Shown: positions 1 to 6,391 of the stretch, one piece after another
How the letters are laid out: each line of letters opens with the position of its first letter
How positions within the stretch are numbered: position 1 is the stretch's first letter
Virus record (IMG/VR): IMGVR_UViG_3300020204_000048
Span: 1 to 64,000 of that record
Direction: 5' to 3' (one strand)
Source: a virus
Length of the DNA stretch: 64,000 nt
Position numbers and translations under genes: made by a program
Notes under the pieces: model-generated
Told to the model about the DNA's origin: nothing
The model's input: the letters and a program-made list of their open reading frames with translations, nothing else
The model's database searches: none

Positions 1-99
1 TGATTATTACGTAGTCTTTTAGGCACGCTGGGTGCACTTACATCCTGACAAGGGACGCTGGTCTTATGCCTAACTTCCGGCAGCCAGATGAGGAGAATG

Positions 100-111
100 G
101 CCTATCCTCAA
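100..111 (-). repeat. 12-base tag GCCTATCCTCAA, left copy
   Basis: The twelve plus-strand bases GCCTATCCTCAA occur here and again, identical, at 340-351. On the minus strand (TTGAGGATAGGC) each copy sits directly downstream of a TTCG-loop terminator hairpin. The tag may belong to a repeated cassette boundary in this leftward small-gene cluster, for example a processing or initiation signal. Its function is unknown. Confidence 0.6.
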
Positions 112-142
112 AGAAAAAGATTCCCGAAGGAACCAATTTCTT
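108..142 (-). terminator. Rho-independent terminator with TTCG loop
   Basis: On the minus strand GGTTCC-TTCG-GGAATC forms a stem, with one G-T wobble, closed by a TTCG tetraloop and followed by TTTTTCTTT. The A- and T-rich flanks extend the stem imperfectly. It lies downstream of the 30-residue gene at 207-299 and probably ends its transcript. Confidence 0.65.
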
Positions 143-206
143 TTAGTGATTATTCTGTTCCCAAGCGTCACTACTGCTTGGCCACCCGTGTCGTGGCAGT
201 TTCAGA

Positions 207-299
207 TCAGTCCTTCTTCTTGAACAGATCCACGAAAAACGTGACCTGTGCAAAGAGGATGACGCTGATCCCGATGATGTACATCGGAATCTGCAACAT
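207..299 (-). CDS. Small single-pass membrane protein, 30 aa
   Basis: This ORF encodes 30 residues starting MLQIPMYIIGISVILF and ending DLFKKKD. It is preceded by an excellent Shine-Dalgarno site (AAAGGAGG, 6 bases before the ATG). Residues 4-24 form one hydrophobic helix followed by a short basic tail, which predicts an inner-membrane micro-protein with the tail in the cytoplasm. It lies between two TTCG-loop terminators (108-142 and 350-390), so it may be a separate small transcription unit. The function is unknown; phages often encode such micro-proteins among early host-takeover genes. Local GC content is clearly higher than in the rest of the window. Confidence 0.6.
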   Translation of the reverse strand: MLQIPMYIIGISVILFAQVTFFVDLFKKKD

Positions 300-339
300 T
301 GCACACCTCCTTTCTTTGGTGCAGTGGACATGGCTGGAT

Positions 340-351
340 GCCTATCCTCAA
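340..351 (-). repeat. 12-base tag GCCTATCCTCAA, right copy
   Basis: This is identical to the copy at 100-111, 240 bases away. It again lies just past the T-run of a TTCG-loop terminator on the minus strand and upstream of the next small gene. Confidence 0.6.
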
Positions 352-390
352 AAAAGAAGTTCCCCCAGGATCCGAAGATCCCAGGGGAAC
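350..390 (-). terminator. Strong rho-independent terminator, 14-bp stem, TTCG loop
   Basis: Positions 359-390 hold two 14-base arms (GTTCCCC... and ...GGGGAAC) that pair with two G-T wobbles around a TTCG tetraloop. On the minus strand the stem is followed by TTCTTTTTT. It lies 34 bases downstream of the leftward gene ending at 425 and is one of the clearest terminators in the window. Confidence 0.85.
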
Positions 391-424
391 AACTCTTTGT
401 GCACCTGCCCTACCAGGTGCTTTG

Positions 425-751
425 TCAGGCAGCGTGGACTGTGTTGTACCAGTACCACATTTGGTTCTGGTAGTCCCACTTGCGCTGGCTCCTGACGGTG
501 ATCATGCGACCACCGAACTCCCGGGCGAACCACCCGGTGTTGCCGTGTACATGCCCGAAGATGAGCACGTCCGAGCTGTCCCCACTCGGAGACTTGATCC
601 AGACTTCAGTGCCCGTGTGGGCGACAAAAAGTCCGGTCACCTCCTTGTGATAGGGAAGGGTGTTTCCGTTCATGTCAACGGCATACTTGCCGATGACATC
701 GTTGATGCATGTTATCATGTTGATGATCCTTTCATTAACATGGCTACACAT
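425..751 (-). CDS. Hypothetical protein, probably N-terminally extended by a frameshift
   Basis: The longest intact ORF gives 108 residues of unknown function, with IFGHVHG near residue 68 and an aromatic C-terminus (WDYQNQMWYWYN). GHVHG recalls a metallophosphoesterase metal motif, but the rest of that fold is absent, so I assign no function. The start is uncertain. The ATG at 718 has a good site (AAAGGA, 8 bases upstream); the ATG at 751 has only a weak one. Upstream, the reading frame continues protein-like to a TAA next to a run of four A. An ATG at 836 with an AGGA site 6 bases upstream enters the same sequence if one base of that run is removed, giving a protein of about 136 aa. The true gene may therefore be 425-836 with a frameshift. 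A strong terminator follows at 350-390. Confidence 0.55.
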   Translation of the reverse strand: MCSHVNERIINMITCINDVIGKYAVDMNGNTLPYHKEVTGLFVAHTGTEVWIKSPSGDSSDVLIFGHVHGNTGWFAREFGGRMITVRSQRKWDYQNQMWYWYNTVHAA

Positions 752-1137
752 TTCTTTTACGATGGTAACGTGTTCATCGGAGCTGTCCTTTTATGCGGGA
801 TACCTGCACCACTGTAGGGAGTGGACGACCGCTCATTGTCGTTCCTAGCAAGCACATACCCCATGGGGGGGTGGCCTCGTTAAAAGTCTGAAGCCACAAC
901 ATGTACTCATTATCTCCCCCCCATAAATTTTTCCTGATATTATCCCTTATTAAACTTATATAATCTTATATAAATCAGTGTTGTTTCTGATCGTAAAAGT
1001 CGCCCGCAAGAAATTTTTTGGATATTATTCGCATATGTGTTGCAAGCAATGCTGTGGATGGCTATATTTCTACATGTCCGGTTATTGACGCCGGCAAACA
1101 TCACTCACTCAATGCCTAACAAAGCAAAGGATAAAAT
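752..1137. other. Divergent intergenic region
   Basis: This stretch separates the leftward gene set from the rightward gene at 1138. Positions 752-836 probably code for the N-terminus of the frameshifted gene to its left. The rest holds G7 and C7 runs near 865 and 915, and two tandem copies of CTTATATAA (955-963 and 965-973) in an AT-rich stretch that could hold promoters. On the minus strand a possible 21-codon leader starts with MSTCCGF after a G-rich site. I see no convincing -35/-10 pair and no gene longer than 25 codons apart from the extension. Confidence 0.4.
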
Positions 1138-1356
1138 ATGAGTTCATATATGGATTGCCCACACTGTGGTTCGGAGTTTATTATTAGCGAAGAACTAATT
1201 GGGCTAAGTGTACGTTGTCCGGACTGTTTCCAATGGATTAATCAGTTTGGCGGTATAGCTAATGTAGAGTTTGCTGTTCTAGATCAGTATAATTCCTATG
1301 TATCCAGCAATGAATTGTACGAAGAAATGGGCTGGGAGTCTGGTTACGACTACTGA
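1138..1356 (+). CDS. Zinc-ribbon small protein, 72 aa
   Basis: Two CxxC knuckles, CPHC at residues 7-10 and CPDC at 27-30, sit 16 residues apart and predict a single zinc ribbon. The tail is acidic and rich in Tyr (EEMGWESGYDY). The start is supported by AAAGGA 6 bases before the ATG. It is monocistronic and ends at the bidirectional hairpin 1387-1424, which it shares with the convergent recA operon. The fold resembles zinc fingers found in small regulatory and nucleic-acid binding proteins, so binding to RNA polymerase or DNA is possible but not shown. No enzymatic domain is visible. Confidence 0.75.
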   Translation: MSSYMDCPHCGSEFIISEELIGLSVRCPDCFQWINQFGGIANVEFAVLDQYNSYVSSNELYEEMGWESGYDY

Positions 1357-1386
1357 GTTTTTCTTTACTGTTTCTAAATACAACAA

Positions 1387-1436
1387 AAGGGGTAGGAGCA
1401 ACGTTACTGTTACTCCTACCCCTTAAAAATTTTTTA
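1387..1436. terminator. Bidirectional rho-independent terminator
   Basis: AAGGGGTAGGAG (1387-1398) pairs perfectly with CTCCTACCCCTT (1413-1424), giving a 12-bp GC-rich stem with a 14-base loop that can pair further (AAC/GTT). The plus side is followed by AAAAATTTTTT and the minus side by TTTTGTTG. It separates the convergent gene at 1138 from the recA operon ending at 1455. Confidence 0.9.
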
Positions 1437-1454
1437 CCGGCGAATGACTATATT

Positions 1455-2915
1455 TTATCCTACTTGTTCTTCTCCTCGTTTTTTATTGAGTCCGTATAGT
1501 AGAGCTGCTCCTCCGGCTGCTAGTCCAGCTGATAGGCTGTGTGAGGATATGATTTTTTCTAGTGTTTTCGCTGAGATAGCTTTTTTTCTAGTGACTTTGT
1601 TGATGGCTTGGGCAGAGTCTTCTAGCATGTTCCCAGATGATGATAACGCTGAAGAGATTTGTGCGGCAACCATAGCGGAGTCGTCTGCAGCTGCGCTGGC
1701 TACGCCAGCAGCTTTATTAGCCATTCTGCGCATGTAGGCTTCATCTAACGATGATTCTATGGCAGAGTATCCTGGATGATAGCTTATATCACCCATAGCG
1801 ATACCTCCTCGTAATTTTTCTCCGGCTTTTGCTAGTTTGCCGACGATTCTGCTGTCACCAAGCTCTAATCTTTCGTATTGTTTCAAATATGTTGCGGATA
1901 AATCTAAAACCTGTCTATCAGAGATATTGTTGATAGGAACTCTTTTTCCACCAACGTTCCTGCTTCTTTGACCTTGAAAAACTTGTAAACGTTGTTCTGA
2001 AGTCATTGAAGCCAAACGTTCAAATTCCTCATATGCATATGTGTCTACGTAATAATTCCGTATTAAGTCTCTGTTCATCTCTTCGCCAATATTGAAAAGA
2101 GCTTCATCGCTGTAAGTTGACATTTTTTTTGCTACCAAACTTCTTAACTTTGTTTTACTTATGTTAGGATTCTCTTCTTGAATCCTTGCACGCAACAAAG
2201 AGCTCGTATTATCTCTTCCTTCTTCTATAAAGAAATCCCTATTAGTTACAGCATCAATATATCCTTGTTTAGACTTTGGACCAGGACTAGGCTTACCTAA
2301 AGTACCTTTAGCAGATTTGACTATCTTACTATAGCCAGATGCACCTTTTCTCATTCCAACAGATCGAGAAATGATACTCATCATTTCCTGTTCAGCATCA
2401 GGATTATTGGCAAGCTTGATGATAGCTGCACTACGATCAATAGAAGCAGACGTCCTTTTACCAGTTTTTAAAGTAGTGTCCTTTTTTGTACTTTTACTTT
2501 TCGGATTTTTTAAAGCATCATCGATTGTTTTAGTCGACGGATTCACCTGTTGAGGATCAATAACATTTTGTTGAACACCAGCAGCAGCAGCACTACTAGA
2601 AGGCTGCGTTTGAGTAATTGTACCCTGCAACACAGGAGTATTAGCAGGCTGAGAAGCCACAGTTTGAGAAACAGCAGCAACAGGCGCTTGTGAAGGAGCA
2701 TTGGCATTTCTTAAAGAAGTCAACTCAACTTTAGCCTGTTTAATGTTTATCTCACCAATACCACCCTGATAAAAAACAAGCTTACCCTTTTTATTTATAC
2801 CACCAATAACCTGACCAGGAGAAGCGTTAGCCGTAGCAGCAGCATAGTCTTTCCAGTTATCAAAATACTGTAAACCAAGCTTATTCAGCTCATCCAACTT
2901 AGGATTCGTAGCCAT
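1455..2915 (-). CDS. Virion-type protein with C-terminal membrane anchor, 486 aa
   Basis: No family is recognised. Residues 1-90 look globular. Residues 90-175 are a low-complexity linker rich in Ala, Gln, Ser and Thr. Residues 180-440 are mostly helical and charged. Near the C-terminus one hydrophobic Gly/Ala helix (LSAGLAAGGAALLYGL) is followed by a short tail (NKKRGEEQVG). Several rightward structural-module proteins here have the same soluble body plus C-terminal helix. It is the last gene of the recA operon: its ATG lies 2 bases after the stop of the 96-aa gene, so translation is probably coupled. A virion-associated or membrane-targeted role is inferred from architecture only. Confidence 0.75.
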   Translation of the reverse strand: MATNPKLDELNKLGLQYFDNWKDYAAATANASPGQVIGGINKKGKLVFYQGGIGEINIKQAKVELTSLRNANAPSQAPVAAVSQTVASQPANTPVLQGTITQTQPSSSAAAAGVQQNVIDPQQVNPSTKTIDDALKNPKSKSTKKDTTLKTGKRTSASIDRSAAIIKLANNPDAEQEMMSIISRSVGMRKGASGYSKIVKSAKGTLGKPSPGPKSKQGYIDAVTNRDFFIEEGRDNTSSLLRARIQEENPNISKTKLRSLVAKKMSTYSDEALFNIGEEMNRDLIRNYYVDTYAYEEFERLASMTSEQRLQVFQGQRSRNVGGKRVPINNISDRQVLDLSATYLKQYERLELGDSRIVGKLAKAGEKLRGGIAMGDISYHPGYSAIESSLDEAYMRRMANKAAGVASAAADDSAMVAAQISSALSSSGNMLEDSAQAINKVTRKKAISAKTLEKIISSHSLSAGLAAGGAALLYGLNKKRGEEQVG

Positions 2916-2917
2916 AA

Positions 2918-3208
2918 CTAGCTCATATCCCGAGGATCAACAACAATGTTCATCACAGCATTATCATCAGCAAGTTCACGAACAACATCGCAAGCATTAC
3001 GGCTCGTCAACTCACAAATATCAACAACCATAGTCCACTCATCATAAGAGAAGACACAAAAGATCAAATAACCATTAGGTTCACTATGGACAGTAATAAC
3101 GTATTCAGATTCATCCTTCTCAAAAAAATGTGCAAACGAATAAAACTCTGAAGAATTAACGTTAACTTTATTTTTAAATAAATCTAGTATCCTTCGAACA
3201 AAATCCAT
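2918..3208 (-). CDS. Hypothetical protein, 96 aa
   Basis: A small acidic, probably alpha/beta protein with no recognised family. It starts MDFVRRILDLFKNK, has a beta-rich middle (YVITVHSEPNGYLIFCVFSY) and ends DPRDMS. The start is supported by AAGGGTGG a few bases upstream of the ATG. It lies in the leftward recA operon between two micro-genes and the membrane-anchored 486-aa gene, with only 2 bases to the latter. A role in DNA metabolism is possible from context but nothing in the sequence shows it. Confidence 0.7.
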   Translation of the reverse strand: MDFVRRILDLFKNKVNVNSSEFYSFAHFFEKDESEYVITVHSEPNGYLIFCVFSYDEWTMVVDICELTSRNACDVVRELADDNAVMNIVVDPRDMS

Positions 3209-3244
3209 AACACCACCCTTAGTTACGGAATATAGTACCTAAAA

Positions 3245-3337
3245 TTAATCGATAATATCACGAACAGCATCAAACAACAAAAAAACTCTCATATACGTTG
3301 CAATCTGTAAGGTAGCCTCATTTATCATCTGAGTCAT
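3245..3337 (-). CDS. Micro-protein, 30 aa, overlapping the zinc-ribbon gene
   Basis: This 30-residue ORF (MTQMINEATLQIATYM...VRDIID) overlaps the last 20 bases of the 50-aa zinc-ribbon gene in another frame. A very strong Shine-Dalgarno site (GGGAGGAAGCTG-ATG) lies inside the upstream gene, a spacing that would be unlikely by chance. The product is predicted to be a single amphipathic or hydrophobic helix (MRVFLLFDAV). It is part of the leftward recA operon. Function unknown. Confidence 0.55.
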   Translation of the reverse strand: MTQMINEATLQIATYMRVFLLFDAVRDIID

Positions 3338-3470
3338 CAGCTTCCTCCCAGCAATCACCACAATCTCTGCATTTTATAAAAAAAATTTTTTGACCGTTGT
3401 CATTTCCCATGGTAACAATAAATCTAGGTGGATAAGAGCATTCCGGGCAAGTTGTTGGTTCAAACTTCAT
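3318..3470 (-). CDS. Zinc-ribbon micro-protein, 50 aa
   Basis: Fifty residues with CPEC (8-11) and CRDCGDC (34-40), a spacing that fits one zinc ribbon with an extra Cys, followed by an acidic tail (WEEADDSDDK). The ATG lies 2 bases after the recA stop, so it is probably translated by coupling. Together with the genes at 1138, 6873 and 7276 it makes a set of small zinc-binding proteins in the first 7.5 kb. Function unknown; nucleic-acid or polymerase binding is the usual role of such ribbons. Confidence 0.7.
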   Translation of the reverse strand: MKFEPTTCPECSYPPRFIVTMGNDNGQKIFFIKCRDCGDCWEEADDSDDK

Positions 3471-3472
3471 TG

Positions 3473-4492
3473 TTAGCCTTTTATTATACTCACTATTTCT
3501 GGAGAACTTTTTAATTTTTCAATAGCATTATCTCGCCCTTGAGAAAAGTTTTCTCCATTATAGTAAACCCATGGGCCCTTTTGATTAAGAATTCCTTTAT
3601 TAATTGCAAGATCGAAGATGCAACCAAACTCATCGATGCCCCGAGCATACATAATATCAAATTCCACTATCTTCATCGGCGGAGCCATTTTATTCTTGAT
3701 GATTTTAGCTTTGACTCTAATACCAGTCGGATCACCATGCTTGTCCTTCAAATCTTCTTTCTTGCGCACATCAATTCGAACAGAGGCTGCATACTTTAAA
3801 GCGAAGCCCCCAGGCGTTGTTTCTGGATTACCAAACATTACACCAATCTTATTTCTTAGTTGATTAACAAAAATAATTAAAGTATTATGCTGAGCAGCTA
3901 ATCCCGTTAGCTTTCGCATAGCTTTTGCCATCATGCGTGCCTGTAAGCCCATCTGTTGTTGCTCCATTTCCCCTTCAAGCTCAGCCTTAGGAACAAGTGC
4001 CGCAACAGAATCAATGACAATCAGGCCAATATCACCTGTACGCAGCAATGTATCGGCAATATCAAAACCTTGCTCGCCATAGTCTGGTTGAGCTAGCAAG
4101 AGGTTGTCCAAATCGATTCCAACGGCCTGCATATACACTGGGTCAAGAGCGTGCTCAGCATCGATATAGGCGCATGTAAGGCCTATTTTTTGAGCTTTGG
4201 CCACAGCAGTAAGAGCAATGGTAGACTTACCTGAAGACTCTGGACCAAATATTTCTACGACTCTACCACGTGGTAACCCACCAATACCAAGAGCATGGTC
4301 AAGGGTTAAGGCTCCAGTGGGAATTGAAGCCCAAGGTTTTACATTAGTGGAACCAAGTTTAATAACTGCCCCTGAACCATACTGCTTCTGCAGTTGTGCG
4401 ATTGCAAGCTCTAAAGCTTTTGAATCCTCTTTCAAAACTTTTTTACTTGCCAATGCGTTTTCATTTTCCGCCACTACTGTCTCTTCTGTCAT
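3473..4492 (-). CDS. recA: RecA recombinase
   Basis: RecA forms ATP-dependent filaments on single-stranded DNA and drives strand exchange in recombination-dependent replication and repair. The match is clear along the whole length. Walker A is GPESSGKST (83-91), Walker B is LIVIDS (157-162), loop L1 contains EMEQQQMGLQARMM, and the Gln switch is NQLR (210-213) followed by the L2 segment GNPETTPGGFALKY. At 339 residues it lacks the long acidic C-terminal tail of many bacterial RecA proteins. An AGGA site lies 5 bases before the ATG. A sigma70-type promoter (4528-4556) drives it, and it heads a leftward operon. It is close in style to bacterial RecA rather than to T4 UvsX. Confidence 0.97.
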   Translation of the reverse strand: MTEETVVAENENALASKKVLKEDSKALELAIAQLQKQYGSGAVIKLGSTNVKPWASIPTGALTLDHALGIGGLPRGRVVEIFGPESSGKSTIALTAVAKAQKIGLTCAYIDAEHALDPVYMQAVGIDLDNLLLAQPDYGEQGFDIADTLLRTGDIGLIVIDSVAALVPKAELEGEMEQQQMGLQARMMAKAMRKLTGLAAQHNTLIIFVNQLRNKIGVMFGNPETTPGGFALKYAASVRIDVRKKEDLKDKHGDPTGIRVKAKIIKNKMAPPMKIVEFDIMYARGIDEFGCIFDLAINKGILNQKGPWVYYNGENFSQGRDNAIEKLKSSPEIVSIIKG

Positions 4493-4527
4493 TAAATCCT
4501 ACCGATCTTCATCTTAATGATGTATAG

Positions 4528-4556
4528 ATTATATCACAAAAAAACACAGATGTCTC
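4528..4556 (-). promoter_or_regulatory. Promoter of recA operon
   Basis: On the minus strand a perfect TATAAT (4528-4533) is preceded by TGA, giving the extended -10 TGATATAAT. A -35-like GAGACA (4551-4556) lies 17 bases further upstream. The -10 is 36 bases from the recA ATG. Confidence 0.75.
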
Positions 4557-4577
4557 CGACTCAATGTGCAGGACTAA

Positions 4578-4586
4578 TGATATAAT
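4578..4586 (+). promoter_or_regulatory. Extended -10 promoter for the 53-aa gene
   Basis: The extended -10 TGATATAAT lies 37 bases upstream of the ATG at 4623. No good -35 is visible, as is common for extended -10 promoters. It diverges from the recA promoter, with about 40 bases between the two -10 elements. Confidence 0.65.
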
Positions 4587-4622
4587 ATTACAATAGTTTT
4601 TATATTACAAATTAGGAGCGTT

Positions 4623-4784
4623 ATGCAAAAAAAAATTAAAGTTAACGAGCAGTTGCATTTAGCATTGTATCTTCTAAACAACCGCTTTAACACACCGGTA
4701 GATCTTATTAGGTACTGGGCTTTTTCCGGGCCGTGCCTAGAGGATCATCCGTGGATAGAGGATTATTCATCAAAAAAAGATTGA
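4623..4784 (+). CDS. Hypothetical protein, 53 aa
   Basis: This 53-residue ORF starts MQKKIKVNEQ and continues with a helical core (LHLALYLLNNRF) and an acidic C-terminus. The Shine-Dalgarno site is excellent (TTAGGAGCGTT-ATG) and an extended -10 promoter lies upstream at 4578-4586. Codons 2-4 include a run of nine A, a possible slippage site. It is divergent from recA and stands alone before a 180-base intergenic region. No family recognised; small size and its own promoter fit an early-expressed phage protein. Confidence 0.7.
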   Translation: MQKKIKVNEQLHLALYLLNNRFNTPVDLIRYWAFSGPCLEDHPWIEDYSSKKD

Positions 4785-4840
4785 CTATATTGTCACTATG
4801 TGTTGGCTTGACTTGACACAGTATGATAAGCTAGCCATGA

Positions 4841-4863
4841 CCCCCCCTTCCCCCCTTCCCCCC
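4841..4863 (-). other. G-quadruplex-capable tract
   Basis: The plus strand has C7-TT-C6-TT-C6. The minus strand therefore has three G tracts of 6, 6 and 7 joined by AA; because tracts this long can supply two G-triplets each, a four-stranded quadruplex is feasible. It lies between the 53-aa gene and the AAA+ gene, directly before an AT-rich zone with repeated TACTATATAC-like units, so replication-origin or regulatory use is possible. Confidence 0.5.
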
Positions 4864-4940
4864 TTTACTATATACATATATAGTTACTATATACCTATAT
4901 ACTTATATGGTAACATATAATAATATACTCTATATAAGAG
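4864..4940 (+). promoter_or_regulatory. AT-rich leader with TTACTATATAC repeats before AAA+ gene
   Basis: TTACTATATAC occurs at 4865-4875 and again at 4884-4894, followed by more near-copies of TATATAC and TATAATAATATAC. The motif resembles TTACTATWA found before other structural genes. These may be promoter elements for the long rightward operon beginning at 4966, or unwinding elements. No single -35/-10 pair stands out. Confidence 0.4.
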
Positions 4941-4965
4941 AACGTGCCCACGAAAGAGATAGCCG

Positions 4966-6375
4966 ATGAACATATATCAGATATTCATACCTGAGCTAGG
5001 CACTAATGTTAAGTTTAAAGTTTTGCCAGTAAAAGATTTAGAAGACTTTGTTAAGAAGAATAAAGCCGCAAAAGACTTAAGAAAAAGAATATTACAATTT
5101 ATTGTTTATAATTTAACAACAGATGTTGCCGCTGCTTTAGCGTCGATGTCTAGGGACGCAGCAGAAAGAGCGCTAGAGGCAGTTTATGCCGGCTGTATTA
5201 TGTTAAATCCTGGCCTGGATATTGATTACTGGTTAAATATCGCATACTCAACAAATCCAGCTAAATTTTCTGATGGTATTGGAAAAGATTATAATATTGA
5301 TCAAATTAAGAAATTTTTACGTCAAGCTGAAAATAAAAGTAAAAATAGTTCTGCGCCCTCTAAGATAAAAAAACTTAACAAGCAAAAGTTTTTAGGATTA
5401 GAGCAATATCTTAAAAGTAATGTCATAGGTCAAGATGAAGCAATTGATGAGGTTATTTCTGCGCTGTTCAGATCTCAAGCTGAACTAAATGATCCTAATA
5501 GACCTTTGGGTGTCTTTTTGTTTGCGGGAAGTTCTGGTGTCGGAAAGACCCATTTAGCTAATGCACTGCACAAATATCTTTTTGACAGCAATTCCTCCAT
5601 GGTTAGAATAGACTGCGGAGAATATCAACATAAACATGAAAATCAAAAGCTTTTAGGTTCACCACCGGGCTACATAGGTCATGATGATGGGGGTCAATTA
5701 ACTAACCAAATCAAGAAAAATCCAAATACCGTTGTGCTGATTGATGAAGTCGAAAAAGCACATGCTGACATATGGAACACCTTCTTAAGAATATTTGATG
5801 AAGGTATGGTTACAGATTCTAAAGGTGAAAGCGTTAACTTCAGAAATTGTATTATTATATTAACGACCAATCTAGGAAACGATAAAACAGTTGATCATAT
5901 AATTTCTACTGGTGCTGGCTTCACAAGAAATGTTGTTTTTAAAAGAGAAACAAAAGAAGTACCACCAAGATCTGTTGTACAAAGAAACGCTCACGAGGCT
6001 ATTAATAAATATTTTAAAGTAGAACTAATTAACCGATTAGACAAAATTGTTATATTTAATCATTTGAATTATGAAAACTGTCAAAAAATAGCAGAAATGG
6101 AAATGAGCCTTATAGCTGACAAGCTTTCCAGAAAAGGGCTATCAATTGCTTACACTGACAATGTTATAAATGCCCTGATAGATAAAGGGATAGATACAGT
6201 TAAAGGCGCACGAGGCATCTCTCAGGTGAGACGTGATGTTATAGAAACACCACTTGCTAAAACTATTGTTAATAGCAGCATACCAAAGGGTACTATATTT
6301 TATATTGACTATCTTAATAATAGTTTTACTTTTGATTTTCAAAAGCCAACAAAAAGAAAAGCAAATATAGAGTAG
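4966..6375 (+). CDS. ClpB/ClpA-type AAA+ ATPase with a novel N-terminal domain
   Basis: Residues 150-440 are a class D2 Clp/Hsp100 unfoldase module: Walker A GSSGVGKT (188-195), pore loop GYIG within GSPPGYIGHDDGGQLT (231-246), Walker B VVLIDE (256-261), sensor-1 TTN (300-302), arginine finger in NRLDK (356-360) and sensor-2 GAR (414-416). The first AAA module and normal N-domain of ClpB are missing (469 residues against about 860). Instead residues 1-95 (FKVLPVKDLEDFV..., ending in NPGLDIDYW) resemble in pattern the tail chaperone-like genes at 39173 and 39729. It begins the rightward operon of virion genes. ATP-driven remodelling during virion assembly is a reasonable inference, not shown. 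The start has only a modest site (AAAGAG). Confidence 0.85.
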   Translation: MNIYQIFIPELGTNVKFKVLPVKDLEDFVKKNKAAKDLRKRILQFIVYNLTTDVAAALASMSRDAAERALEAVYAGCIMLNPGLDIDYWLNIAYSTNPAKFSDGIGKDYNIDQIKKFLRQAENKSKNSSAPSKIKKLNKQKFLGLEQYLKSNVIGQDEAIDEVISALFRSQAELNDPNRPLGVFLFAGSSGVGKTHLANALHKYLFDSNSSMVRIDCGEYQHKHENQKLLGSPPGYIGHDDGGQLTNQIKKNPNTVVLIDEVEKAHADIWNTFLRIFDEGMVTDSKGESVNFRNCIIILTTNLGNDKTVDHIISTGAGFTRNVVFKRETKEVPPRSVVQRNAHEAINKYFKVELINRLDKIVIFNHLNYENCQKIAEMEMSLIADKLSRKGLSIAYTDNVINALIDKGIDTVKGARGISQVRRDVIETPLAKTIVNSSIPKGTIFYIDYLNNSFTFDFQKPTKRKANIE

Positions 6376-6391
6376 AGGAAAAACGATAGAC

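Noticed and set aside
1-100. tRNA-like fold around the 19-73 inverted repeat
   Set aside because: No T-arm consensus, anticodon stem or CCA-type end is present.
88-495. 135-codon plus-strand ORF
   Set aside because: It runs across two minus-strand terminators and the 30-aa gene; Cys/Arg/Ser-rich sequence with no domain.
425-751. Metallophosphoesterase call from GHVHG
   Set aside because: The upstream Asp/His/Asn motifs of that family are missing in the visible frame and in the extended frame.
299-817. 172-codon plus-strand ORF
   Set aside because: It is the antisense of the leftward gene at 425-751 and its terminator, lacks a ribosome site, and its composition (Pro/Ala/Val with no core) is typical of shadow frames.
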